In this document: piece after piece, positions 10,446-18,389 of the stretch | Layout: the number at the start of each line of letters is the position of its first letter | Position numbering within the stretch: position 1 is the stretch's first letter | Assembly (NCBI RefSeq): GCF_014648515.1 | Contig: NZ_BMRG01000002.1 | Span: 381,522 to 431,530, forward strand | DNA length: 50,009 bases | Source: Saccharothrix coeruleofusca | GTDB taxonomy: Bacteria > Actinomycetota > Actinomycetes > Mycobacteriales > Pseudonocardiaceae | Reading direction: 5' to 3' | Made by a program: the position numbers and the translations under genes | The notes under the pieces: generated by a model | Seen by the model: the letters and a program-made list of their open reading frames with translations, nothing else | What the model was told of the DNA's origin: nothing | The model's database searches: none

Positions 10446-10630
10446 GAGTCGAACCCCCAGAACCCCCGAGTTCAACGCCCAGAACGGCCACGCCCGCTCC
10501 CGGTGTCACCCACGTATGGGCGTGTTGGGCGTGTCGCCCCCGCGAGTCGCGCGTTCCGACACCACGAACCGAGCGTTCGCGCACCCCGACCCGCACTTTC
10601 ACGCCCTGACCGGCGCTTCCGCGCCCCTCG
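10446..10630 (+). repeat. Degenerate 22-nt tandem repeat array
   Basis: Units beginning GAGTC/GAGTT/GAACC/GACCC start at 10446, 10468, 10544, 10566 and 10588. Neighbouring starts are exactly 22 nt apart within each group. Units share a GAGTYSAACGCCCAGAAC-like core with strong drift. A two-unit copy with the same 22-nt spacing occurs inverted at about 32811-32847. A second group downstream has CAACGCTC starting twice 22 nt apart. Confidence 0.55.
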
Positions 10631-10680
10631 GGTAGTAGTTACCGCCCCCCGGACGCCCCTCGGGTAGTACTTGCCCACGC
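10624..10680 (-). repeat. Bipartite TACTACCC element, copy A
   Basis: Read on the minus strand: GGGCAAGTACTACCCGA, a GC-rich spacer, then AACTACTACCCGA. The two TACTACCC cores (10662-10669 and 10630-10637) start 32 bp apart. The same arrangement recurs in copies B and C downstream of the next gene. Confidence 0.75.
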
Positions 10681-11055
10681 ACCAGGGGGCGCGCGGAGCG
10701 CGCGCAGCGGGGTGCCCGCGAGCGCCGTCCTTGGCGACCTGCCGCGCGGCGAGCGCCGCTTTTGAAGCCCCCAAAGCTCGCCTCACAGTGCCCCAACGCT
10801 CAGTTCACGGTGCCCCAACGCTCAACTCAGGATCTCCGAATGCACCTCTCACCCGAAAGGACGATTACCGACCCGAGTGACCGCGATCACAATCAATGGT
10901 GATCACCGAGTCGTCGCAGGTCACAGCGCCGGGTCCACGGGCCGGCCGCAACCCCTTGGGGCCCGTGGCAGCGGACCGCGCGCCGCCTGGGACCCCGGAC
11001 GATCGCTCCACCGCCGGCACGCTCGCGCGGGGCGTGCCGGCGGCACAATGGGCGC

Positions 11056-13344
11056 ATGACCCGCAACCCTCCCCAGCACGACGTCGACGAGTCGCGACTT
11101 GAGACCAGTGGACCGAAGCGGTGGGCGGCGGGGCTGCCCGGCGTGGCCGTGTCGGTCAAGCGCGGTGTCGAGCAGATGGGTGTGGCCCGCACGGTCACCA
11201 CCCTGCGGCTGCTCAACCAGCGCGAGGGCTTCGACTGCCCCGGCTGCGCGTGGCCGGAGCCGCAGGGCCACCGCAAGCTGGCCGAGTTCTGCGAGAACGG
11301 CGCGAAGGCGGTGGCCGAGGAGGCCACCCGGCGGCGGGTCGGGCGGGACTTCTTCGCCGCGCACCCGGTGGCGGAGCTGGCCGACAAGACCGACTTCTGG
11401 CTGGGCCAGCAGGGCCGGTTGACCGAGCCGGTGGTGCTGCGCCCCGGCGGCACGCACTACGAGCCGATCTCGTGGGAGGACGCCTTCGCGCTGGTCGCCG
11501 AGCACCTCAACGGCCTGGCCAGCCCGGACGAGGCGGTCTTCTACACCTCCGGTCGGACCAGCAACGAGGCCGCGTTCCTCTACCAGCTGCTGGTGCGCTC
11601 GTTCGGCACGAACAACCTGCCCGACTGCTCGAACATGTGCCACGAGTCGTCCGGCGCCGCGCTGTCGGAGACCACCGGCGTGGGCAAGGGCTCGGTCGGC
11701 ATCGACGACTTCGCCCGCGCCGACCTGATCGTGGTGGTCGGGCAGAACCCCGGCACCAACCACCCGCGGATGCTGTCGGCGCTGGAGGAGGCCAAGCGGG
11801 GCGGCGCGAAGATCGTCGCGGTGAACCCGCTGCCCGAGGCCGGTCTGCTGCGGTTCAAGAACCCGCAGAACGCGCGCGGCGTGGTGGGGGCGGGCACCCA
11901 GCTGGCCGACGAGTTCCTGCAGATCCGGCTCGGCGGCGACCAGGCGCTGTTCCAGGCGATCGGCAACCTGCTGCTGCGGTGGAACGCGCTGGACCACGAG
12001 TTCATCGAGCGCTCCACGGACAACTTCGCCGCCTACGCCGAGCACGTGCGGGCGCTGGACTGGGACGCGGTGGACCGGGCCACCGGGTTGCCGCGCGCCC
12101 AGGTGGAGCTGCTGGCGCGGATGTTCGCCGAGTCGCAGCGCACCATCGTGTGCTGGGCGATGGGCCTGACCCAGCACCGGCACTCGGTGGCCACGATCCG
12201 CGAGATCGCCAACGTGGTGCTGATGCGGGGCATGATCGGCAAGCCGGGGGCGGGTCTGTGCCCGGTGCGCGGTCACTCCAACGTGCAGGGCGACCGGACC
12301 ATGGGCATCTGGGAGAAGATGCCGGAGAAGTTCCTGTCCGCGCTGGAGACCGAGTTCGGCATCTCCGTGCCGCGCGAGCACGGCTACGACACGGTCGCCT
12401 CGATCCGGGCCATGCGCGATGGCAGGGCCAGGGTGTTCTTCGCGGTGGGCGGCAACTTCGTGGCCGCGTCGCCGGACACCGAGGTCACCTCGCGGGCGAT
12501 GAGCCGGTGCGACCTGACCGTGCAGGTGTCCACCAAGCTCAACCGGTCGCACGTGGTGCACGGGCGGACCGCGCTGATCCTGCCGACGCTGGGACGCACG
12601 GAGAGCGACCTGCAGCACAGCGGTGAGCAGTTCGTCACCGTGGAGGACTCGATGTCGGTGGTGCACCGGTCGCAGGGGCGGCTGGAGCCCGCCAGCGACC
12701 AGCTGCTGTCCGAGGTGTCGATCGTGTGCAGGCTGGCGCGCGCGGTGCTCGGGCCGGAGCACCCGGTGCCGTGGGAGGAGTTCGAGAAGGACTACGACCT
12801 GATCCGCGACCGCATCGCCCGCGTCGTGCCGGGCTGCCAGGACTACAACGAGCGGGTGCGGCGGCCGGACGGGTTCGTGCTGCCCCACGCGCCGCGCGAC
12901 GCCCGCGAGTTCAGCGGCACCCGCACCGGCAAGGCGCACTTCAGCGCCAACCCGCTGACCGTGCTGGAGGTGCCCGAGGGGCGGCTGCTGCTGCAGACGC
13001 TGCGCAGCCACGACCAGTACAACACCACGATCTACGGGCTCGACGACCGGTACCGGGGGGTGAAGGACGGCCGTCGGGTGGTGTTCGTCAGCCCGGCCGA
13101 CCTGGCCCGGTTGGGCTTGGCCGACGGCGAGGTGGTCGACCTGGTCAGCGAGTGGCCGGAGGACCCGACCGGGGTGGTGGAGCGGCGGGCGGAGCGGTTC
13201 CGGGTGGTGTCCTACCCGACCGCGGCGGGGTGTGCGGCGGCCTACTTCCCGGAGGCCAACGCGCTGGTGCCGCTGGAGTCCACGGCGGAGGTGTCCGGCA
13301 CGCCCACGTCCAAGTCGATCGTGGTGCGGCTGGAGAAGCGCTGA
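11056..13344 (+). CDS. FdhF/YdeP family molybdopterin oxidoreductase (formate dehydrogenase alpha-like)
   Basis: A 762-residue protein of the DMSO-reductase superfamily, FdhF/YdeP branch. Near the N-terminus, C61-x-x-C64-A-W replaces a full four-Cys iron-sulfur box, as is usual for this branch. The N-M-C-H-E-S-S segment puts C195-H196 where FdhH has its Sec-His pair, so C195 is the likely Mo/W ligand and H196 the catalytic His. The molybdopterin-binding C-terminal domain is present. fdhD and an OFA transporter lie within 5 kb, supporting a formate-type role. The electron acceptor is unknown: no small electron-transfer subunit is encoded nearby. Confidence 0.9.
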   Translation: MTRNPPQHDVDESRLETSGPKRWAAGLPGVAVSVKRGVEQMGVARTVTTLRLLNQREGFDCPGCAWPEPQGHRKLAEFCENGAKAVAEEATRRRVGRDFFAAHPVAELADKTDFWLGQQGRLTEPVVLRPGGTHYEPISWEDAFALVAEHLNGLASPDEAVFYTSGRTSNEAAFLYQLLVRSFGTNNLPDCSNMCHESSGAALSETTGVGKGSVGIDDFARADLIVVVGQNPGTNHPRMLSALEEAKRGGAKIVAVNPLPEAGLLRFKNPQNARGVVGAGTQLADEFLQIRLGGDQALFQAIGNLLLRWNALDHEFIERSTDNFAAYAEHVRALDWDAVDRATGLPRAQVELLARMFAESQRTIVCWAMGLTQHRHSVATIREIANVVLMRGMIGKPGAGLCPVRGHSNVQGDRTMGIWEKMPEKFLSALETEFGISVPREHGYDTVASIRAMRDGRARVFFAVGGNFVAASPDTEVTSRAMSRCDLTVQVSTKLNRSHVVHGRTALILPTLGRTESDLQHSGEQFVTVEDSMSVVHRSQGRLEPASDQLLSEVSIVCRLARAVLGPEHPVPWEEFEKDYDLIRDRIARVVPGCQDYNERVRRPDGFVLPHAPRDAREFSGTRTGKAHFSANPLTVLEVPEGRLLLQTLRSHDQYNTTIYGLDDRYRGVKDGRRVVFVSPADLARLGLADGEVVDLVSEWPEDPTGVVERRAERFRVVSYPTAAGCAAAYFPEANALVPLESTAEVSGTPTSKSIVVRLEKR

Positions 13345-13350
13345 CCCCGT

Positions 13351-13478
13351 CCGCGTCGGCAAGTACTACCCGACCCGCCGACAGGGGCCGCTGACTACTA
13401 CCCGACCCGCCCGTCCGCCGGGACGGGTAGTAGTCATGCGCTCCCCGGAGGGGGCATGGGTAGTACTTGCCGACGCGG
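13351..13478. repeat. Nested inverted repeat formed by TACTACCC elements B and C
   Basis: Copy B (plus, 13351-13410) and copy C (minus, 13419-13478) face each other. The outer arms 13351-13371 and 13458-13478 are a perfect 21-bp inverted repeat containing GGCAAGTACTACCC. The inner arms 13392-13404 (TGACTACTACCCG) and 13424-13436 are a perfect 13-bp inverted repeat. Core-to-core distance inside the copies is 32 bp (B) and 33 bp (C). The structure lies between two convergent genes and could fold as a long stem; it overlaps the last codons of the flavoprotein gene. Confidence 0.85.
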
Positions 13479-15005
13479 TTGGGGGGACAGGACGGCCATG
13501 GCGGCGTTGTGGCCGCCGATGCCGCTGACCGCGCCGCCGCGCCGCGCGCCCGAGCCACAGAGCAACAGGTTCGCCACGTCGGTCTCCACACCCCACCGGC
13601 CGACCTCGTCCCGCGTCTCGGCGAAGGGCCAGGCCAGCTCGTCGTGGAAGATGTTGCCGCGCGGCAGTCCCAGCTCGGCCTCCAGGTCCAGCGGTGTGCG
13701 CGCCTCGACGCAGGGCCTGCCGTCCGCGTCGACGGCCAGGCACTCCTCGATCGGCTCCACCAGGTGCTCGTCCAACGCGGACAGGTACCGGCCGACGAGG
13801 TGTTCGCGCAGCCCGTCGTTGTCCCGCTCGAACAGCGCGGCGGGCGTGTGCAGGCCGAACAGGGTCAGCGTGTGCCACCCCCGCCGCGCCTGCTCGGGCG
13901 CGAGGATCGACGGGTCGGTCAGCGTGTGGCAGTACATCTCCGCGGGCAGCACCGACGGCACCCGGCCCGCCGCGCTCTCCCGGTAGGCCGTCTCCAGCTG
14001 CCCGTACGACTCGGCCAGGTGCAGCGTGCCCGCGAACGCCAGGCGCGGGTCGATGCCGCCGCGCAACCGCGGCAGCTTGCGCAGCAGCATGTTGACCTTC
14101 AGCTGGCTGCCCTCGGCGACCCGCCGGACTTCCTTGCCCCGCAACGAGTCCAGCACCGCCGGGGCCACACCGGACAGCACGAACCGCGCTCCCACCACGC
14201 GGTCGCCGAACTCCACCTCGGCGCTGACGCCGTCGGCGTCCACACGGGACACTTCGGCCCCGGTCACGATCCGGGCCCCGGCTTCCCGCGCGGCGCGGGT
14301 CAGTTCCGCGGTCACCGCGCCCATCCCGCCGACCGGCACGCGCCACTCCCCCGTGCCGTTGCCGATCACGTGGTAGAGGAAGCAGCGGTTGGCCCTCAGG
14401 TCGTCCAACGAGGTGTGCGTGCCGATCAGGCCGTCAGTCGCCGCCACGCCGCGCACCAGGTCGTCGGTGAACAGCTCCCGCAGCGCTTCGCCCAGCGGGC
14501 GCTCGAAGACCTGCTCCCACACCCGCGCCAGCCCCGCCGCCTCGACCCGGCGGCGGGTCCGCTCGCGGGACTCCAGCGGTTCCAGCAGCGTCGGCGCCAG
14601 CACCCCGGCCAGGTCCGCCAGTTCGTCGTACCAGCGCCGCCAGCGCCGCCACTCCGCGTCGGAACCGGTCAGCTCGCGGAACGAGGCCGCGGTCGCCTCG
14701 CCCGGCGTCCGCTCGACGAGCAGGCCGCCCCGCCCGTGCGGGGTGTAGGAGGCGACGGCGCGCGAGCGCAGCGACAACCTCAGCCCCAGGTCCGCGACGA
14801 CGCGGTCGGGCAGCAGGCTGACCAGGTAGGAGTACCGCGACAGGCGGGCGGGCACGCCGGGGAAGACCTGCTCGCTGACCGCCGCGCCGCCGACGTGGTC
14901 GAGCTTCTCCAGCACCAGCACCGAGCGCCCGGCCCGCGCCAGGTAGGCCGCGGCGACCAGGGCGTTGTGCCCGCCGCCGACCACCACGACGTCGTAGGAG
15001 TCCAC
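13434..15005 (-). CDS. CrtI/PYROXD2-like FAD-dependent oxidoreductase
   Basis: A 523-residue protein with an N-terminal FAD-binding motif (V-V-V-G-G-G-H-N-A-L, residues 7-16, ending in an Ala-rich helix). A phytoene-desaturase-family fold follows, with a C-terminal G-S-G-A-R-R-G-G-A-V-S-G-I-G-G-H-N-A-A cofactor loop. No carotenoid genes (crtB/crtE) are near, so a PYROXD2-like role is more likely than phytoene desaturation. The last ~17 residues and the TGA stop (13434-13436) are encoded inside repeat copy C, so the native C-terminus may have been replaced. Confidence 0.87.
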   Translation of the reverse strand: MDSYDVVVVGGGHNALVAAAYLARAGRSVLVLEKLDHVGGAAVSEQVFPGVPARLSRYSYLVSLLPDRVVADLGLRLSLRSRAVASYTPHGRGGLLVERTPGEATAASFRELTGSDAEWRRWRRWYDELADLAGVLAPTLLEPLESRERTRRRVEAAGLARVWEQVFERPLGEALRELFTDDLVRGVAATDGLIGTHTSLDDLRANRCFLYHVIGNGTGEWRVPVGGMGAVTAELTRAAREAGARIVTGAEVSRVDADGVSAEVEFGDRVVGARFVLSGVAPAVLDSLRGKEVRRVAEGSQLKVNMLLRKLPRLRGGIDPRLAFAGTLHLAESYGQLETAYRESAAGRVPSVLPAEMYCHTLTDPSILAPEQARRGWHTLTLFGLHTPAALFERDNDGLREHLVGRYLSALDEHLVEPIEECLAVDADGRPCVEARTPLDLEAELGLPRGNIFHDELAWPFAETRDEVGRWGVETDVANLLLCGSGARRGGAVSGIGGHNAAMAVLSPQPRRQVLPMPPPGSA

Positions 15006-15014
15006 CGGCCGACC

Positions 15015-15119
15015 CTAGCCGGTGAACAGCGCGGTGACCTTGCGGATCAGCTCGAACAGGCCGTAGGCCAGCGGCAGGCCCACCCACAGCCAGGCGAAGA
15101 CGACCAGGCCGCGCCTCAT
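15015..15119 (-). CDS. Small subunit/companion protein of OFA-family MFS transporter (34 aa)
   Basis: A tiny gene encoding 34 residues, starting MRRGLVVFAWLW and forming a single membrane helix with a C-terminal K-V-T-A-L-F segment. Its ATG overlaps the stop of the upstream MFS gene by 4 bp (ATGA), giving tight translational coupling. Proteins like this are annotated as 'MFS transporter small subunit' next to oxalate/formate-type transporters in other actinobacteria. The biochemical role is, to my knowledge, untested. Confidence 0.8.
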   Translation of the reverse strand: MRRGLVVFAWLWVGLPLAYGLFELIRKVTALFTG

Positions 15120-16426
15120 CGGGACGCTCCTTCCAGCTCCGGCTCGTGGTACTTGGCCGCCACCGGGCGCACCAGCTCGTTGGCGACGAAGCCCACCACC
15201 AGCAGGCCCATCATGATGAACAGAGACGTGGTGTAGAGGTCCGGGCCGGACTTCCCGGCCGCCTTCTGGCCATCGGCGATGGCGTTGACGATCAGCGGGC
15301 CGAGCACGCCGGCGGTGGACCACGCGGTGAGCAGCCTGCCGTGGATCGCGCCGACCTGGTAGGTGCCGAACAGGTCCTTCAGGTAGGCCGGGACGGTGGC
15401 GAACCCGCCGCCGTAGAAGGACAGGATCAGCATGGCGCACAGCACGAACAGCAGCTTGGAGGAGTTGCCCGCCAGCGCCAGCAGCAGGTACATCAGCGCG
15501 CCGACGCCCAGGTACAGGCGGTAGATGTTCTTGCGCCCCACCAGGTCCGATGTGGACGACCAGATGATGCGGCCCGCCATGTTGGTCAGCGACAGCAGCG
15601 CGACGAACCCGGCCGCCGCGCCCGCCGCGACCGGTGTGGCGGTGTCCTTGAAGAAGTCGACGATCATCGGCGACGCCTTCTCCAGGATGCCGATGCCCGC
15701 GGTGACGTTGAAGCACAGCACCACCCACAGGCACCAGAACTGGGGTGTGCGCAGGGCGTTGCGGGCGGAGACGTTGATCGCGGAGCGCACCACCTCCCGC
15801 TCCCGGACGTGCGCGGGCACCCGCACCAGCAGCACGCCGACGGACATGAACACCGCGTAGGCCAGGCCGTGCACCAGGAACGCCTGGCCGATGCCCTCGG
15901 GGGTGCGGCCGAAGGACTCCAGCATCTGCGCCGACCACGGCGAGGCGATCAGCGCGCCGCCGCCGAAGCCCATGATCGCGATGCCGGTGGCCATGCCCGG
16001 CCGGTCCGGGAACCACTTGATCAGCGTGGACACCGGCGAGATGTAGCCGATGCCCAGGCCGATGCCGCCGATGAAGCCGTAGCCCAGCACCACCAGCCAG
16101 TACTGCTGCGTCCACGCGCCCAGGGCGGAGACCAGGAAGCCGGTGGAGAAGCAGGTGGCGGAGACGAACATGGCCCAGCGCGGGCCGTTGCGCTCCACCA
16201 GCGTGCCGCCGAAGGCCGCCGACAGGCCGAGCATCACGATGCCCAGTTGGAACGGCAGCGCGCTCTGCGTGCCGGTGAGGCCGAGCGCGCTCTCCAGCGG
16301 GGGCTTGAACACGCTCCAGGCATAGGCTTGGCCGATGGCCAGGTGCACCGACAGCGCCGCGGGCGGGACCAGCCAGCGGTTCCAGTCGGGCGGGGCCACC
16401 GTGCGCGAGCGGTCGAGGAAACCCAC
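15116..16426 (-). CDS. OFA (oxalate/formate antiporter) family MFS transporter
   Basis: About 436 residues with twelve membrane helices, OFA-type. I chose GTG 16426 because GGAGGT lies 9 nt upstream and the family N-terminus aligns there (V-G-F-L-D-R, then W-N-R-W-L-V-P-P-A-A-L). The frame could reach GTG 16528, but that would overlap the fdhD coding region. A likely substrate is formate, oxalate or another small carboxylate, inferred from family and from fdhD 67 bp away in divergent orientation. Confidence 0.9.
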   Translation of the reverse strand: MGFLDRSRTVAPPDWNRWLVPPAALSVHLAIGQAYAWSVFKPPLESALGLTGTQSALPFQLGIVMLGLSAAFGGTLVERNGPRWAMFVSATCFSTGFLVSALGAWTQQYWLVVLGYGFIGGIGLGIGYISPVSTLIKWFPDRPGMATGIAIMGFGGGALIASPWSAQMLESFGRTPEGIGQAFLVHGLAYAVFMSVGVLLVRVPAHVREREVVRSAINVSARNALRTPQFWCLWVVLCFNVTAGIGILEKASPMIVDFFKDTATPVAAGAAAGFVALLSLTNMAGRIIWSSTSDLVGRKNIYRLYLGVGALMYLLLALAGNSSKLLFVLCAMLILSFYGGGFATVPAYLKDLFGTYQVGAIHGRLLTAWSTAGVLGPLIVNAIADGQKAAGKSGPDLYTTSLFIMMGLLVVGFVANELVRPVAAKYHEPELEGASR

Positions 16427-16493
16427 TGGCCGTGCACCTCCGTAACCTGGTTGGCGAGCCACGAAAAACTTAGCCTGGAGCAAGGAGTCCACG

Positions 16494-17318
16494 ATGGGTC
16501 GAGTCACTGTCCGTCGCCCAGTGGTCACCTATTCGCGCCGAACGCAACGCAAACGGGTGGATTTGTTGGCGGCCGAAGAGCCGTTGGAACTGAGGGTGAA
16601 CGGCAAAGCACTGGCCGTCACCATGCGCACGCCCGGTCACGACGTGGAACTGGCTCACGGCTTCCTGCTCAGCGAAGGTGTCATCGGCGGGCTGGACGAC
16701 GTGTCCGTGGCGCGCTACTGCGAGGGCGCGGGCCCGGACGGGCGCAACACCTACAACGTGCTCGACGTGGCGCTGGCCCCCGGCGTCGCGCCGCCCGAGA
16801 CGGGGGTGGAGCGCAACTTCTACACCACCTCCTCGTGCGGGGTGTGCGGCAAGGCCGCGCTGGACGCGGTGAAGCTCAAGACCCGCTTCCCCCCGGCCGC
16901 CGACGACTGCCGGATCACCGTCGACGTGCTGGCCGCGCTGCCGGACGCGCTGCGCGAGAGGCAGAAGGTGTTCGCGTCCACCGGCGGCCTGCACGCGGCG
17001 GGCCTGTTCACCGCCGACGGCGACGCGCTGGTCGTGCGCGAGGACGTCGGCAGGCACAACGCGGTCGACAAGGTGCTGGGCTGGGCGGTGCTGAACAAGC
17101 GGGTGCCCTCGGCCGGGACGGTGCTCATGGTGTCCGGGCGCGCGTCGTTCGAGCTGGTGCAGAAGGCGGCGATGGCGGGCGTGCCGGTGCTGGCCGCGGT
17201 GTCCGCGCCGTCCTCGCTGGCCGCCGAGCTGGCCGAGGAGCAGGGCGTGACGCTGGTCGGCTTCCTGCGCGGCGAGTCGATGAACGTCTACGCGGGTGCG
17301 GAGCGGGTCCAGGGGTGA
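16494..17318 (+). CDS. fdhD: Formate dehydrogenase accessory sulfurtransferase
   Basis: A 274-residue FdhD protein. It moves sulfur from a cysteine desulfurase to the molybdenum cofactor of formate dehydrogenases, which is needed for their activity. The catalytic C-G-V-C motif (C115, C118) sits in the T-S-S-C-G-V-C-G-K loop and the cofactor-binding fold is complete. ATG 16494 has an AAGGAG ribosome site. It supports assigning the 11056-13344 enzyme to the formate-dehydrogenase group. It is divergent from the OFA transporter, sharing a 67-bp promoter region. Confidence 0.95.
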   Translation: MGRVTVRRPVVTYSRRTQRKRVDLLAAEEPLELRVNGKALAVTMRTPGHDVELAHGFLLSEGVIGGLDDVSVARYCEGAGPDGRNTYNVLDVALAPGVAPPETGVERNFYTTSSCGVCGKAALDAVKLKTRFPPAADDCRITVDVLAALPDALRERQKVFASTGGLHAAGLFTADGDALVVREDVGRHNAVDKVLGWAVLNKRVPSAGTVLMVSGRASFELVQKAAMAGVPVLAAVSAPSSLAAELAEEQGVTLVGFLRGESMNVYAGAERVQG

Positions 17319-17471
17319 ACCGCGCGCGGGCGTGGCGCTGTGCAACCTCTCCCCGGTGCCGCGCGTCGTAACGGCGACGGATGACCGAACTCCGCGTGAA
17401 CGCCGCGGTGCGGTCGAAACGCGCGGCGGGTCGTCGGCGATGGCACAGGGGGAAGCGGGCGGAGGGGGCGG

Positions 17472-18347
17472 ATGGTCAGCAGGCGCTCGGTGCTCGGGGC
17501 GCTCGGCGCGGCCGGGCTGGGCGCGACCGGGATCGCGCTGGGGCTGCACGGCAACGCGCCGATGAGCGAGGCGCTGCGCTACGCGCTGGGCGTGGCCGGT
17601 CCCAAACCCGGCGGCAAGCGGGCCGTGGTGAAGGTGGACCGGGTGTTCTCCGCCGCGCGCGGGCGGGAGGTCGACTTCCTGACCATGGTCCCGCCGGGCG
17701 TGCCGACCAGGGGCCTGCCCATGTCGATCCTGCTGCACGGCCTGCACGGCAGCGCCCGCTGGGCCGCCGTCGGCGGGCTGCCGGAGGTGCTGGTCTCCGC
17801 GGTCGGCCGGGGCGCGGTGCCGCCGTTCGGCTTCGTGGCGGTCGACGGGGGCGACCACTACTGGCACGAGAACGTGCCCGGCGACGACCCGATGGAGATG
17901 CTGCTGGAGGAGGTGCCCCGGTGGCTGGCCGAACGCGGCTTCGGACCGGTGTTCGCCTGCACGGGGGCGTCCATGGGCGGGTTCGGCGCGCTGGTCTACG
18001 CCCGGCGCAGGCACCAGCGGCGGGAGCCGCTGCGCGCGGTGGCCGCCATGGCGCCCGGTCTGCTCACCTCGTGGCCGGAGATGGCCAAGCGCAAGGCGTT
18101 CGCCGACCAGGCCCAGTGGGCGTCGCTGGACCCGCTGCGGCACGTGGACGAGCTGGGGCCCACGCCGATCGGGGTGTGGATCGGCGACCGGGACCGGTTC
18201 ATCGTGGGCACCCGGCGGTTCATCGCGGCCGCCCGGCCCGCCGTGGCCTCGGTGATCCCCGGCGGCCACGACGACGTGTTCTACCGCAAGGTCACCCCGG
18301 ACGTGGTCCGCTTCCTCGGCAGGCGCGTCAGCACCCCCCGATCGTGA
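17472..18347 (+). CDS. Exported alpha/beta-hydrolase (esterase-like) with Tat-type signal
   Basis: A 291-residue protein. The N-terminus has S-R-R-S-V-L-G followed by an Ala/Gly/Leu stretch, a Tat-like signal peptide. The hydrolase domain has an oxyanion H-G-L-H-G segment (89-93), nucleophile S167 in G-A-S-M-G-G, a probable acid at D239 or D241 and H266 in G-G-H-D-D. The arrangement resembles esterase D/antigen-85-like hydrolases. The substrate is unknown. ATG 17472 has GGAGGGGG upstream. Confidence 0.82.
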   Translation: MVSRRSVLGALGAAGLGATGIALGLHGNAPMSEALRYALGVAGPKPGGKRAVVKVDRVFSAARGREVDFLTMVPPGVPTRGLPMSILLHGLHGSARWAAVGGLPEVLVSAVGRGAVPPFGFVAVDGGDHYWHENVPGDDPMEMLLEEVPRWLAERGFGPVFACTGASMGGFGALVYARRRHQRREPLRAVAAMAPGLLTSWPEMAKRKAFADQAQWASLDPLRHVDELGPTPIGVWIGDRDRFIVGTRRFIAAARPAVASVIPGGHDDVFYRKVTPDVVRFLGRRVSTPRS

Positions 18348-18389
18348 TCAGCGCGTCCTGGTCGGCGCGTTCTGATCAGCGCGCTCCGG

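Larger units (their letters stand above)
10441..11055 (+). other. 615-bp gene-free interval rich in degenerate repeats
   Basis: No credible gene: the open frames here are low-complexity Arg/Ala/Gly shadows. It holds degenerate 22-nt tandem units (10446-10630), one copy of the bipartite TACTACCC element (10624-10680), a GC-rich stretch with self-complementary GGCGCGCG/CGCGCGC segments (about 10688-10710), and further 22-nt-spaced units (about 10775-10855). The promoter of the molybdopterin oxidoreductase must lie in the last 150 bp; I could not assign it. Confidence 0.6.

Noticed and set aside
10472-10796. Minus-strand frames containing V-G-K-Y-Y-P in the repeat-rich gap
   Set aside because: The peptide is just the translation of the TACTACCC element and appears in any frame crossing a copy; low-complexity otherwise.
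10921-13362. 813-codon open frame antisense to the molybdopterin oxidoreductase
   Set aside because: His/Arg/Gln/Val-rich shadow; the plus-strand frame has complete family motifs.
13434-15005. Carotenoid biosynthesis cluster
   Set aside because: Only a CrtI-like protein is present; no phytoene synthase, GGPP synthase or cyclase in the window.
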